The notes: generated by a model not told the origin, from the sequence alone. A stretch of DNA of 5,647 bases from Acidobacteriota bacterium (GCA_021781255.1 JAJXXG010000759.1:1-5647); one strand, 5' to 3'. Shown: positions 1-5,647, counted from the first letter of the stretch. Numbers and translations: made by a program.

Positions 1-702
1 ATCGTGATCAAGGCGGGCAAGGATGCTGACGGTTTGCGCGTCAACCGGCCCAGTGAAGACGTGGCGATTACAGACTGCACCGTGAAGCATGCTCACGGAG
101 CCGTGGTCATCGGAAGCGAAACCTCGGGCGGCATTCGCAATGTGGTCGCGGGCAATATCGTGGCCGACGGAACGGAGAACGGCATCCGCATCAAGAGCAG
201 GCGCGGCCGCGGCGGCGTGGTGCAGAACCTGCGCTTCGACAACTGGACGATGCGCAACGTCGGCACTGGCATTGCGATTTCAACCTATTACGTGATGGGT
301 GGCGAGGGCGCAACGATGGAAGAAAAGGTTACGCGGCGCACGCCCGTTTTTCGCAATATCGGCATCAGCAATGTCACCATCGCCGGCGCTCGGCAGGTGG
401 CGGATATCCAGGGACTGCCTGAGATGCCGCTGCTTGGCCTGCGCCTGCTGCATGTGGCTGGCGAAGGCCGCACCGGGCTTGAAGCGGAATCGGCGGACAA
501 TCTGGAATTGCGCGATGTAAAGATTACAGCTCGGCAAGGTCCCGGCTACTCGCTGCAGTCGATAACCAATCTTGTCCTGGACGATGTAGGCGCAAAGCCT
601 GCTCCGGCCGGCGCTCCGGCAATCCGCCTTGAGAACTGTCCTGACGCCGTGCTGCGCAACAACCTTGCACCACCCATCGCAACACAAGGAAACGCACAAT
701 GA
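1..702 (+). CDS. GH28 family glycoside hydrolase (polygalacturonase-like), 5'-truncated by the window edge
   Basis: The frame is open from base 1 to a TGA at 700-702 (233 visible residues). The true start lies upstream; the GTG at 4 is an internal valine codon. The protein aligns with residue 269 onward of the next gene, so roughly 268 N-terminal residues are missing, including the signal peptide and the catalytic aspartates. GH28 marks still visible are the IVIK stretch that follows the catalytic DD pair, HAHG at visible residues 30-33 (catalytic-site His32), the RIK motif at 63-65 (substrate-binding Arg and Lys) followed by RGRGG, and a TPVFRNI coil. By family knowledge it hydrolyses galacturonosyl or related pectic bonds using a right-handed beta-helix, probably outside the cytoplasm. 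It shares about 70% identity with the next protein over the first 95 visible residues (hand count) and less after that. Its C-terminus is about 32 residues shorter. It overlaps the next gene by 4 bases. Family is confident; exact substrate is not. Confidence 0.9.
   Translation: MVIKAGKDADGLRVNRPSEDVAITDCTVKHAHGAVVIGSETSGGIRNVVAGNIVADGTENGIRIKSRRGRGGVVQNLRFDNWTMRNVGTGIAISTYYVMGGEGATMEEKVTRRTPVFRNIGISNVTIAGARQVADIQGLPEMPLLGLRLLHVAGEGRTGLEAESADNLELRDVKITARQGPGYSLQSITNLVLDDVGAKPAPAGAPAIRLENCPDAVLRNNLAPPIATQGNAQ
686..690 (+). promoter_or_regulatory. Ribosome binding site of the second GH28 gene
   Basis: AAGGA lies 8 bases before the ATG at 699, inside the last codons of the upstream GH28 gene. 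The stop and start codons overlap as ATGA, which suggests translational coupling of the two hydrolases. The site supports choosing ATG 699 as the start, as does the signal peptide directly after it. Confidence 0.65.
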
Positions 703-2300
703 AAATCACGTCTCGCCGTCTGGTTACGGCCGCACTCCTTTTTCTTCTCGCTTCTGTTAGCCTCCCTGCGCAGCAATCGGATGCGCAGGGGCGGCCGGTG
801 TTCAATATCCTGCAGTACGGCGCGAAAAACGACGGCTCTGCGAATGCGGCGGACGCCTTCCGCGCGGCAATCGCTGCGGCGAAGAAGGCGGGTGGCGGAA
901 CCGTCTTTGTCCCTGCAGGCCATTACATCTCAGGCCCCATCGAGATGGTCAGCAATCTGACGCTCGACTTCGATGCCGGCGCATTTGTGGAGTTTCCCGC
1001 CACAGTGCTGCCGCTTACCCCAGGCCGCCAGCAGGGCGTCGAGACGCTCACTCCGGTGCCGCTCATCGGCGGGCACGACCTTGAAAATGTGGCCGTCCTG
1101 GGGCGCGGCGTGCTGATGAGCGGCAACGCGCGCTGGATGAAACTGCATGGGCGCGAGCAACCGAAAGGGACCGACCCCGGCAGCGCCAACGGCCCGCACT
1201 GGGAGCAGCTGCTCACTGATTTGAATGCCGGAAAAACCATCCCCGAGCAGGAATACATTGCCGCCGGCGCAGAGTTGCGCCCATCCTTTATTCGCTTCAT
1301 GAATAGCAGGAATATCCTTGTGTCGGGCCTGCGCTTTATCGGCTCGCCCATGTGGACGGTCCACCTGCTGTATAGCGAGAATGCAACCGTCGAGAACCTG
1401 GTGATCGAGACCTATCCCGGTGTACATACCGACGGTATCGTTGTGGACTCGAGCCGCTTTGTGCGCATCGCGAACGACTACATCGACACGGGCGACGACG
1501 GCATCGTAATCAAGTCCGGCAAAGATGCCGATGGATTGCGCGTGAACCGGCCCACAGAAGATGTAGTCATCACCAACTGTACCGTGCACCATGCGCACGG
1601 TGCGGTTTCCATCGGCAGTGAAACCTCCGGAAGCATCCGCAACATTGCCGCCAGTAACATAACCGTCAGGGATACTGTGAACGGCGCGCGGATCAAGAGC
1701 GCGCGCGGCCGCGGGGGCGTGGTTGAAGATATTCGCTTTGACAATTGGACGATGGAAAACGTCGGCGAAGCCATTGTGGTGACGAACTATTACCTGATGG
1801 AAGGCGAAACCCGCCACGGCCAGGAGCAGGTGTCGAAGACCACGCCCGTTTTTCGTAACATCGCCATGAGCCATATGACGATCGATGGCGCAAAGACTCT
1901 CATCGATATTGCCGGATTGCCGGAGATGCCCATAAAAGGCCTTCGCATCAGCGATGTGACGGGTACAGGAAACATCGGTATGATCGCCAGCTACACCGAC
2001 GGTCTCGAGTTGCACGACGTGCTCTTGAATCCCGCCGCCGGTCCGGCGTTCGCCGTTCACCACGCGACCAACCTCGAGCTCGACGATGTGACATCGAGTC
2101 AACCCGTTGCGCAGCAGCCGGTCATTCGGTTGCTTGACACCCCGGGCGCCGTCGTTCGCGATTGCCGCGCATTCAAAGGCACGGGAGTATTTCTCGCGGC
2201 CGGCAAAGGCGAGCTTGGGCAGATCGTTCTTGAATCCAACGCTCTTGCGAATGCTGCTGTGGCAACCAGCGAATGGATGGCAGCAGAAAGCCGCCATTAA
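699..2300 (+). CDS. Secreted GH28 family glycoside hydrolase (polygalacturonase-like)
   Basis: This complete 533-residue protein begins with a signal peptide: MKITSRR, a hydrophobic core TAALLFLLASVSL, and a likely cut near LPAQQ (residues 22-26). An N-terminal cap of the pectate-lyase/polygalacturonase beta-helix follows (FNILQYGAKNDGSA, 35-49; GGGTVFVPAGHY, 66-76). GH28 active-site motifs are in the proper order: HTDG at 243-246 (Asp245), GDDG at 265-268 (Asp266 and Asp267), HAHG at 298-301 (His300), and RIK at 331-333. The 21-residue spacing from Asp245 to Asp266 matches classical polygalacturonases. The residue before TD is His, where most family members have Asn. The longer stretch between the DD pair and the His (KSGKDADGLRVNRP) is common in bacterial, often exo-acting, members. 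It is predicted to act in the periplasm or outside the cell on galacturonan or related pectic chains. It overlaps the upstream paralogue and lies 86 bases before an acid-sugar carrier gene. Exo versus endo action and exact substrate cannot be told. Confidence 0.93.
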   Translation: MKITSRRLVTAALLFLLASVSLPAQQSDAQGRPVFNILQYGAKNDGSANAADAFRAAIAAAKKAGGGTVFVPAGHYISGPIEMVSNLTLDFDAGAFVEFPATVLPLTPGRQQGVETLTPVPLIGGHDLENVAVLGRGVLMSGNARWMKLHGREQPKGTDPGSANGPHWEQLLTDLNAGKTIPEQEYIAAGAELRPSFIRFMNSRNILVSGLRFIGSPMWTVHLLYSENATVENLVIETYPGVHTDGIVVDSSRFVRIANDYIDTGDDGIVIKSGKDADGLRVNRPTEDVVITNCTVHHAHGAVSIGSETSGSIRNIAASNITVRDTVNGARIKSARGRGGVVEDIRFDNWTMENVGEAIVVTNYYLMEGETRHGQEQVSKTTPVFRNIAMSHMTIDGAKTLIDIAGLPEMPIKGLRISDVTGTGNIGMIASYTDGLELHDVLLNPAAGPAFAVHHATNLELDDVTSSQPVAQQPVIRLLDTPGAVVRDCRAFKGTGVFLAAGKGELGQIVLESNALANAAVATSEWMAAESRH

Positions 2301-2377
2301 GCAAGCGACACACAAGCCGCGGCCGCCGAATTCGGAGCTGGTCCGGCGCTATGCGTGATAGGATTTGCGAAGATTGC

Positions 2378-2383
2378 GAGGAG
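2378..2383 (+). promoter_or_regulatory. Ribosome binding site deciding the MFS start
   Basis: GAGGAG lies 3 bases before the ATG at 2387. The spacing is short, but this is the best purine-rich site in the area. In-frame ATGs at 2273, 2351 and 2417 have poorer sites; the one at 2273 also lies within the GH28 gene. Position 2387 gives the usual length for this transporter family. Confidence 0.5.
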
Positions 2384-2386
2384 ACG

Positions 2387-3682
2387 ATGTCTGAATCGCG
2401 GCCCCATCAGGCCGGCATGTCGCGCAAGGAGTGGGTCGTCGTCGCTCTCCTCGTGGCTTCAGTCCTTGTTAATTACGTGGACCGCAGCAACCTGTCGCTT
2501 GCAATTCCGCTTCTGGAGCGGCAGTTTGCGTTCTCGTCGCTGCGCGCCGGCGAGTTGCTCTCGGCCTTCTTCTGGACCTATGCCCTGGTGCAGCTTTTCG
2601 GCATCGCCGGCTGGCTGACGGATCGCTTTCACGCCGGCTGGGTGCTCGCGGGCGGATATCTGCTGTGGTCCGTGGCCATGGCCGGCTTCGGGCTCGCGCC
2701 CAATTATGCCGCGCTCTTTGGACTGCAGCTCGTGCTCGGCATGGGCGAGTCGGTCGCTTATCCCTGCTACTCGCGCATCTTTGCCTCCATGCCGCAGGAG
2801 CACCGCGGACGAGCCAATGCCTTCATCGATGCCGGAACCAAGCTTGGCCCGGCGGCCGGCGCCTTTGCCGGCGGGATGATCCTGATGCATTACGGATGGC
2901 GAACGCTCTTCCTGTTTTTCGGAGCCGGCGCGCTCCTATGGCTGGTGCCCTGGTATTTTGCCATGCCGCGCGCCGATCAGGCTCTCGATCGAGCCGGTAA
3001 TCCTCCTCCGCAAAACGAAGCGGATAAGGATCTGGAGCCCTCGGTCCTGAAAATGCTCCGCCTGCGCTGCGCTTGGGGCGCATTCATCGGCCATTTTTGC
3101 GGCAACTATTTCTACTATCTGCTCCTGGCCTGGCTGCCGACCTATCTGGTGCAGGAACAGCATCTGTCGATGCGCGCAATGTCTCACCTCACCGCCGCTG
3201 TCTTCCTCTTGATCGCCTGCGCAACGGTGCTTGCCGGATGGATCTCTGATCGCCTCATCGCGGGTGGCGCTTCGCCAACGGCCGTTCGCATCTCGGTGGT
3301 CGCCGTATCATTAAAAAAGGCCTCAGTGCTGCTTGCGCTCACCATGGTCCACGGCCATCCCCTGGTTGCGCTCGGCCTTCTGGCCGTTGCCTGCGTCGGT
3401 CACGGCGGCTATGCCTCAAACCACTGGGCGATTGCGCAAACGCTGGCAGGGCCGCGGATGGCCGGCCGATGGTCGAGCTTGCAGAATGGATTTGCCAACT
3501 TCTCCGGCATCGTGGCCCCGTGGCTTACGGGATTGATCGTGCAAACCCGCGGCAGCGCGCGCCTGGCCTTTGCCTTTACCGGTGCCGTGGCGCTGGTCGG
3601 TGCCTGCTCGTGGACCTTCCTGGTACGGCGCGTCCAACCCGTCAAATGGGAGGCCTTGCCTGCCGGATGGCGGCGCTCTTAA
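2387..3682 (+). CDS. MFS transporter, anion:cation symporter (ACS) family, probable hexuronate/acid-sugar importer
   Basis: This is a 431-residue inner-membrane protein with about 12 hydrophobic segments, roughly at 15-33, 53-75, 83-103, 107-127, 147-167, 171-193, 228-250, 264-286, 298-319, 323-345, 364-385 and 391-413. A hydrophilic central loop lies at about 194-227. ACS-type marks include NYVDRSNLSLAIP (29-41) at the end of helix 1, the MFS motif A-like GWLTDRFHAG (75-84), GMGESVAYPCYSRIFASMP (118-136) followed by EHRGRANA, and the second-half copy GWISDRL (284-290). Known ACS carriers import hexuronates, glucarate, tartrate and related organic anions with protons. The gene follows two GH28 genes on the same strand, so galacturonate or a short galacturonide is the natural guess, but this is inference from context. 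One oddity is a Lys-Lys pair (310-311) in the middle of a predicted helix, encoded by an A-run. The GC-rich 86-base gap before it shows no convincing promoter or terminator, so transcription with the hydrolases is likely. Confidence 0.88.
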   Translation: MSESRPHQAGMSRKEWVVVALLVASVLVNYVDRSNLSLAIPLLERQFAFSSLRAGELLSAFFWTYALVQLFGIAGWLTDRFHAGWVLAGGYLLWSVAMAGFGLAPNYAALFGLQLVLGMGESVAYPCYSRIFASMPQEHRGRANAFIDAGTKLGPAAGAFAGGMILMHYGWRTLFLFFGAGALLWLVPWYFAMPRADQALDRAGNPPPQNEADKDLEPSVLKMLRLRCAWGAFIGHFCGNYFYYLLLAWLPTYLVQEQHLSMRAMSHLTAAVFLLIACATVLAGWISDRLIAGGASPTAVRISVVAVSLKKASVLLALTMVHGHPLVALGLLAVACVGHGGYASNHWAIAQTLAGPRMAGRWSSLQNGFANFSGIVAPWLTGLIVQTRGSARLAFAFTGAVALVGACSWTFLVRRVQPVKWEALPAGWRRS

Positions 3683-3697
3683 ACGTGTGCGCCGTCG
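3668..3697. terminator. Possible bidirectional hairpin between convergent genes
   Basis: CGGCGC at 3671-3676 can pair with GCGCCG at 3689-3694 around a 12-base loop. The stem can be lengthened outward by a G-T pair, a G-C pair and a T-G pair to about 9 bp. It spans the TAA of the transporter gene and abuts the stop codon of the opposing MarR gene. Neither side has a T-run, so it is not a classical intrinsic terminator. It could still help end both convergent transcripts. In GC-rich DNA such a stem may arise by chance. Confidence 0.3.
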
Positions 3698-4141
3698 CTA
3701 AAGTGCTGCTCCCCGGGCTTCGAGTTTGCGCAGAGACTTCAGCATCTCCGCAAGCGCCGGTTTGCCGATCTCTTCTTCCAGTTCCTTTTGCATGCGGTCG
3801 AGAGCGGCGATGACGCGCAGCGCACAGCGCTTGCCCTGCGGCTTAATCGTCAGCAGGTAGGCGCGCGCGTCTTCCGGGTCGATCTTGCGCAGTAGCAGCC
3901 CCTTGGCCTCGAGCGAGGTGACGCAGTGGCTTAGGTTGCCGCGCGAGGTCGAAAACGTCTCTGCCAGTTGCGAGGGCTTGACCTGTCTCGGCGCTTCGAA
4001 AAATAACGCCGCCAGCACCAGCGCCTCCAGAAATCCCAGTCCGTCGGCAGCCAGAGCGCGCGCGGCGAGCGACTCAAACCGCCGCGCTGCCCGATTGACG
4101 GCGAACATGGGGCTCTCGCGAAGAAAAACATCGATGCGCAT
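3698..4141 (-). CDS. MarR-family winged-helix transcriptional regulator
   Basis: This 147-residue cytoplasmic protein has the MarR layout. N-terminal dimerisation helices come first (MFAVNRAARRFESLAARAL and the following LGFLEALVLAALFF). The winged helix-turn-helix follows at about 55-85 (VKPSQLAETFSTSRGNLSHC, then VTSLEAKGLLLR), then the wing (KIDPEDARAYLLTIKPQGKR, about 86-105), which matches the family's usual DPxDxRaxxLxLTxxG pattern. C-terminal helices rich in Glu, Lys and Leu (110-143) complete the dimer interface. Such proteins usually bind palindromes as dimers and let go when a small molecule, often a phenolic, binds. The gene converges on the transporter and diverges from the TonB-receptor gene. 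An imperfect palindrome lies just upstream, which suggests self-repression and control of the receptor. The ATG at 4141 has no clear Shine-Dalgarno site; an internal ATG at 4108 would drop 11 residues. The ligand cannot be inferred. Confidence 0.88.
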   Translation of the reverse strand: MRIDVFLRESPMFAVNRAARRFESLAARALAADGLGFLEALVLAALFFEAPRQVKPSQLAETFSTSRGNLSHCVTSLEAKGLLLRKIDPEDARAYLLTIKPQGKRCALRVIAALDRMQKELEEEIGKPALAEMLKSLRKLEARGAAL

Positions 4142-4151
4142 CGCTGGAAAA

Positions 4152-4174
4152 AATAGTTTAGCACTTCAACTATT
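4152..4174. promoter_or_regulatory. Candidate MarR operator: 23-bp imperfect palindrome
   Basis: AATAGTT (4152-4158) and AACTATT (4168-4174) are perfect 7-base inverted arms around a 9-base centre. One more inner pair (4160 with 4166) also matches, giving 8 of 11 pairs. The size, AT-rich arms and position 10 bases upstream of the MarR start fit known MarR-family operators. It overlaps likely promoter elements for both divergent genes. That the neighbouring MarR protein binds here is inference. Confidence 0.55.
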
Positions 4175-4184
4175 CAAATGTATA
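4155..4184 (-). promoter_or_regulatory. Candidate promoter of the MarR gene (self-regulated)
   Basis: Read on the minus strand, TATACA (complement of 4179-4184) and TAAACT (complement of 4155-4160) lie 18 bases apart and each match 4 of 6 consensus bases. The -10 element falls inside the left half of the palindrome. Transcription would start only a few bases before ATG 4141, which agrees with the lack of a Shine-Dalgarno site there. The evidence is weak. Confidence 0.3.
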
Positions 4185-4186
4185 CA
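4158..4186 (+). promoter_or_regulatory. Candidate sigma-70-type promoter for the TonB-dependent receptor gene
   Basis: TTAGCA (4158-4163) and TATACA (4181-4186) each match 4 of 6 bases of the -35 and -10 consensus and are 17 bases apart. Transcription would start near 4193, leaving a leader of about 40 bases before ATG 4232. The -35 element lies inside the palindrome, so a bound repressor would block it. The match is modest, but this is the most AT-rich spot in the area. Confidence 0.4.
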
Positions 4187-4231
4187 AAATCATGGTTGCC
4201 CGAATCGTGGCCACCCCCGATGATGGGATGG

Positions 4232-5647
4232 ATGCGCCGATTACAGTCGATCTCCCTGACCCGCTTCCTGTTGCTGACTGCTGTTGTGCCCGCGGCCTTT
4301 GCGCAGGACGCAGCGACCCCGCCAAAACCGTCTCTCAACGCCTCTACCGAGACCATGGTCGTTTTGGGTACGGCCACGCCGGTTCCGCTGGCCGAGTCCC
4401 AGCGCTCGGTTGAGGTGATTCCTGTTCACGGTCAGGCCCTCGCCGCCGAGTCGCCGCAGGATTTTCTGCGTCAGGATTCATCGGTCTTTCTCGAAGAGCG
4501 CGGCGCCGGCGGCGGCCAGGCAGACATCGTAATGCGCGGCGGCAGCTTTGAGCAGACACTGGTGCTGCTCAACGGATTTCGCATCAATGATGCGCAGTCC
4601 TCGCACCACAATCTCGATCTCCCTCTGCCTCTTGAAGCGATCGATTCCATTCAGGCGCTGGCCGGTGCGGGGTCCACGCTCCACGGCGTCGATGCGTTGA
4701 GCGGCGTGGTCGACTTTCTGACCGCGGCGCCCGACCACGATTCGCTCTTCCTGCGCGCCGGCGAGGGAAGTTTCGAATCCAATGAAGAGACCTTGATGGG
4801 CGGAGTCACACGCGGCGCGTGGAGCGGCCGTCTCGCTGCGGAGCGCAATTTCTCCACCGGCTTTATGCCCGATCGCGACTACCGCAACGAAGACGCATCG
4901 GGCGAGAGCTGGAACGGCTCGCGTCTCGGCGTCACCGACCTGCTTGTGGCCGCAAGCGACCGCGCATTTGGCGCGAATCAGTTTTACGGGAATTATCCTT
5001 CGTGGGAGCGTACCAAAGGCTGGTTTGCCGCGGCGCGTCAGGAGTTGGGAGCTAAGACGGTGGCGGCCTTCGGCTATCGGCGTCACTCCGATGACTTCGT
5101 GCTCTTCCGCAGCAATCCTGCCCTCTATGAGAACAACCATATTGACGCCTCCTGGCAGGCATCGCTGCGCGAAACGCTCGCGGTGCATCGGGACTCCGCT
5201 CTGTTGATGGGGCTGGAGGCGGACGGCGAGAGCATCAACAGCTACAACTTTTCCAATCTCAATCCCTCCGGTGTCGTGGTGCGCTCGCTTGCTCTCGGCA
5301 TCCATGCGCGCAATCGCGGCGCAGGCTACGCCGACCTGGATCTGCGGCCCGCGCAGCGGCGCTGGAGTCTCTCCGCCGGCGCGCGCGAGGAGATCTTTTC
5401 TGGAGGGGCGCTGGCGGTCTTTTCACCGGAGCTTGCAGGAGGACTGCGCGTAACCAGGAGCCTCAAAATGCGCGCCAGCGGCGGCTACGGATTCCGGATT
5501 CCAACGTACACCGACCTCTATTACTCCGACCCCTCAACGCGGGGTAACGCCAACCTCCAGCCGGAATCCGCATGGTCCAGCGACGCCGGCGTGGATTGGG
5601 CCCCCTCGCCGAAACTCACGCTTTCTGTCACTGGCTTCTATTCCCTG
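4232..5647 (+). CDS. TonB-dependent outer-membrane receptor (BtuB-like), 3'-truncated by the window edge
   Basis: The frame stays open for 472 codons to the window edge. The chosen ATG at 4232 gives a clean signal peptide: MRRLQSISLTR, hydrophobic FLLLTAVVPAA, cut after AFA (residue 24). A likely TonB box, TETMVVLG (39-46), follows. The plug domain spans about 55-165, with motifs DIVMRGGSFEQTLVLLNGFR (98-117), LEAIDSIQALAGAGSTLHG (134-152) and ALSGVVDFLT (155-164). Barrel strands follow, and the barrel motif GYGFRIPTYTDLYY (418-431) with GNANLQPESAWSSDAG (438-453) is typical of BtuB/FepA-like receptors. Members of this group usually have about 600-700 residues, so the last third is probably missing. 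It imports a bound ligand across the outer membrane using TonB energy; the ligand could be a metal chelate, a cobalamin-like compound or a saccharide. No Shine-Dalgarno site is clear. In-frame ATGs at 4178, 4220 and 4223 are alternatives; 4178 overlaps the promoter candidate and adds a non-signal-like, proline-rich leader. Confidence 0.88.
   Translation, partial: MRRLQSISLTRFLLLTAVVPAAFAQDAATPPKPSLNASTETMVVLGTATPVPLAESQRSVEVIPVHGQALAAESPQDFLRQDSSVFLEERGAGGGQADIVMRGGSFEQTLVLLNGFRINDAQSSHHNLDLPLPLEAIDSIQALAGAGSTLHGVDALSGVVDFLTAAPDHDSLFLRAGEGSFESNEETLMGGVTRGAWSGRLAAERNFSTGFMPDRDYRNEDASGESWNGSRLGVTDLLVAASDRAFGANQFYGNYPSWERTKGWFAAARQELGAKTVAAFGYRRHSDDFVLFRSNPALYENNHIDASWQASLRETLAVHRDSALLMGLEADGESINSYNFSNLNPSGVVVRSLALGIHARNRGAGYADLDLRPAQRRWSLSAGAREEIFSGGALAVFSPELAGGLRVTRSLKMRASGGYGFRIPTYTDLYYSDPSTRGNANLQPESAWSSDAGVDWAPSPKLTLSVTGFYSL

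Noticed and set aside
930..2315. A 461-codon open frame on the minus strand opposite the second GH28 gene
   Set aside because: The plus-strand protein carries clear GH28 motifs throughout. The antisense translation has no recognisable domain and is a common by-product of GC-rich codon use.
2316..2335. NotI-like GCGGCCGC (2319-2326) next to the palindrome CCGAATTCGG (2326-2335), resembling a cloning linker
   Set aside because: Such sites arise easily in GC-rich DNA, the surrounding sequence has no vector character, and another GCGGCCGC occurs inside the GH28 gene. Chance is more likely than a cloning scar.
2301..2386. A possible terminator or promoter between GH28 and the transporter
   Set aside because: Only weak 5-bp stems and no T-run or convincing -10/-35 pair were seen. 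Read-through in an operon is simpler.
3469..3813. A plus-strand open frame overlapping the end of the transporter and the end of the MarR gene
   Set aside because: It is out of frame with the transporter and antisense to MarR, has no good start site and no domain. It is noted only as the frame a -1 slip would enter.
3885..4223. A plus-strand open frame of 112 codons across the MarR gene and its upstream region
   Set aside because: Its serine/alanine/arginine-rich product looks like an antisense shadow of MarR, and it runs across the promoter region.
4192..4413. A 73-codon plus-strand frame starting at ATG 4192
   Set aside because: It is out of frame with the receptor, whose signal peptide, TonB box and plug read through the same bases.
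4478..5305. A 275-codon open frame on the minus strand opposite the receptor gene
   Set aside because: It lies fully within the plug and barrel coding region, which shows family motifs. The antisense product resembles no family I recognise.
1..5647. Mobile elements, CRISPR repeats, tRNA or riboswitches
   Set aside because: No transposase, terminal repeats, regularly spaced repeats or cloverleaf-like sequence were seen. The only long repeat is the diverged GH28 paralogy.

Overview
The window is GC-rich, densely packed bacterial DNA. It carries a pectin-related gene cluster and, beyond it, a regulator and an outer-membrane receptor. Two secreted glycoside hydrolase family 28 (GH28) proteins, an acid-sugar type MFS transporter and a TonB-dependent receptor indicate a Gram-negative degrader of plant polysaccharides. 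The style of the proteins (signal peptides ending in LPAQ/AFAQ, tandem GH28 genes) is reminiscent of Acidobacteria such as Terriglobia. That taxonomic guess is inference and was not tested by any search.

Layout. Positions 1-702 (+) hold the C-terminal part of a first GH28 protein whose start lies outside the window. Positions 699-2300 (+) hold a complete GH28 protein of 533 residues with a signal peptide; it overlaps the first gene by 4 bases (ATGA). Positions 2387-3682 (+) hold an MFS transporter of the anion:cation symporter (ACS) type, which includes hexuronate and glucarate carriers. These three genes face the same way and probably form one operon. Positions 3698-4141 (-) hold a MarR-family regulator that converges on the transporter with only 15 bases between the stop codons. 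A short AT-rich divergent region (about 4142-4231) contains a 23-bp imperfect palindrome, a good operator candidate. Positions 4232-5647 (+) hold the start of a BtuB-like TonB-dependent receptor that runs off the right edge.

How the genes may work together. The GH28 enzymes would cut polygalacturonate or related pectic chains outside the cytoplasm, and the MFS carrier would import the released uronate or other acid sugar. The MarR protein probably represses itself and the divergent receptor gene. Whether the receptor belongs to the pectin pathway or is just a neighbour cannot be decided from this window.

No mobile element, CRISPR array, tRNA or rRNA was seen. No gene-free stretch exceeds about 90 bases. 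I found no convincing evidence of a wholly new biological system. The points most worth checking are the tandem GH28 pair with unequal C-termini, the His in place of Asn next to a catalytic Asp, and the compact divergent control region.
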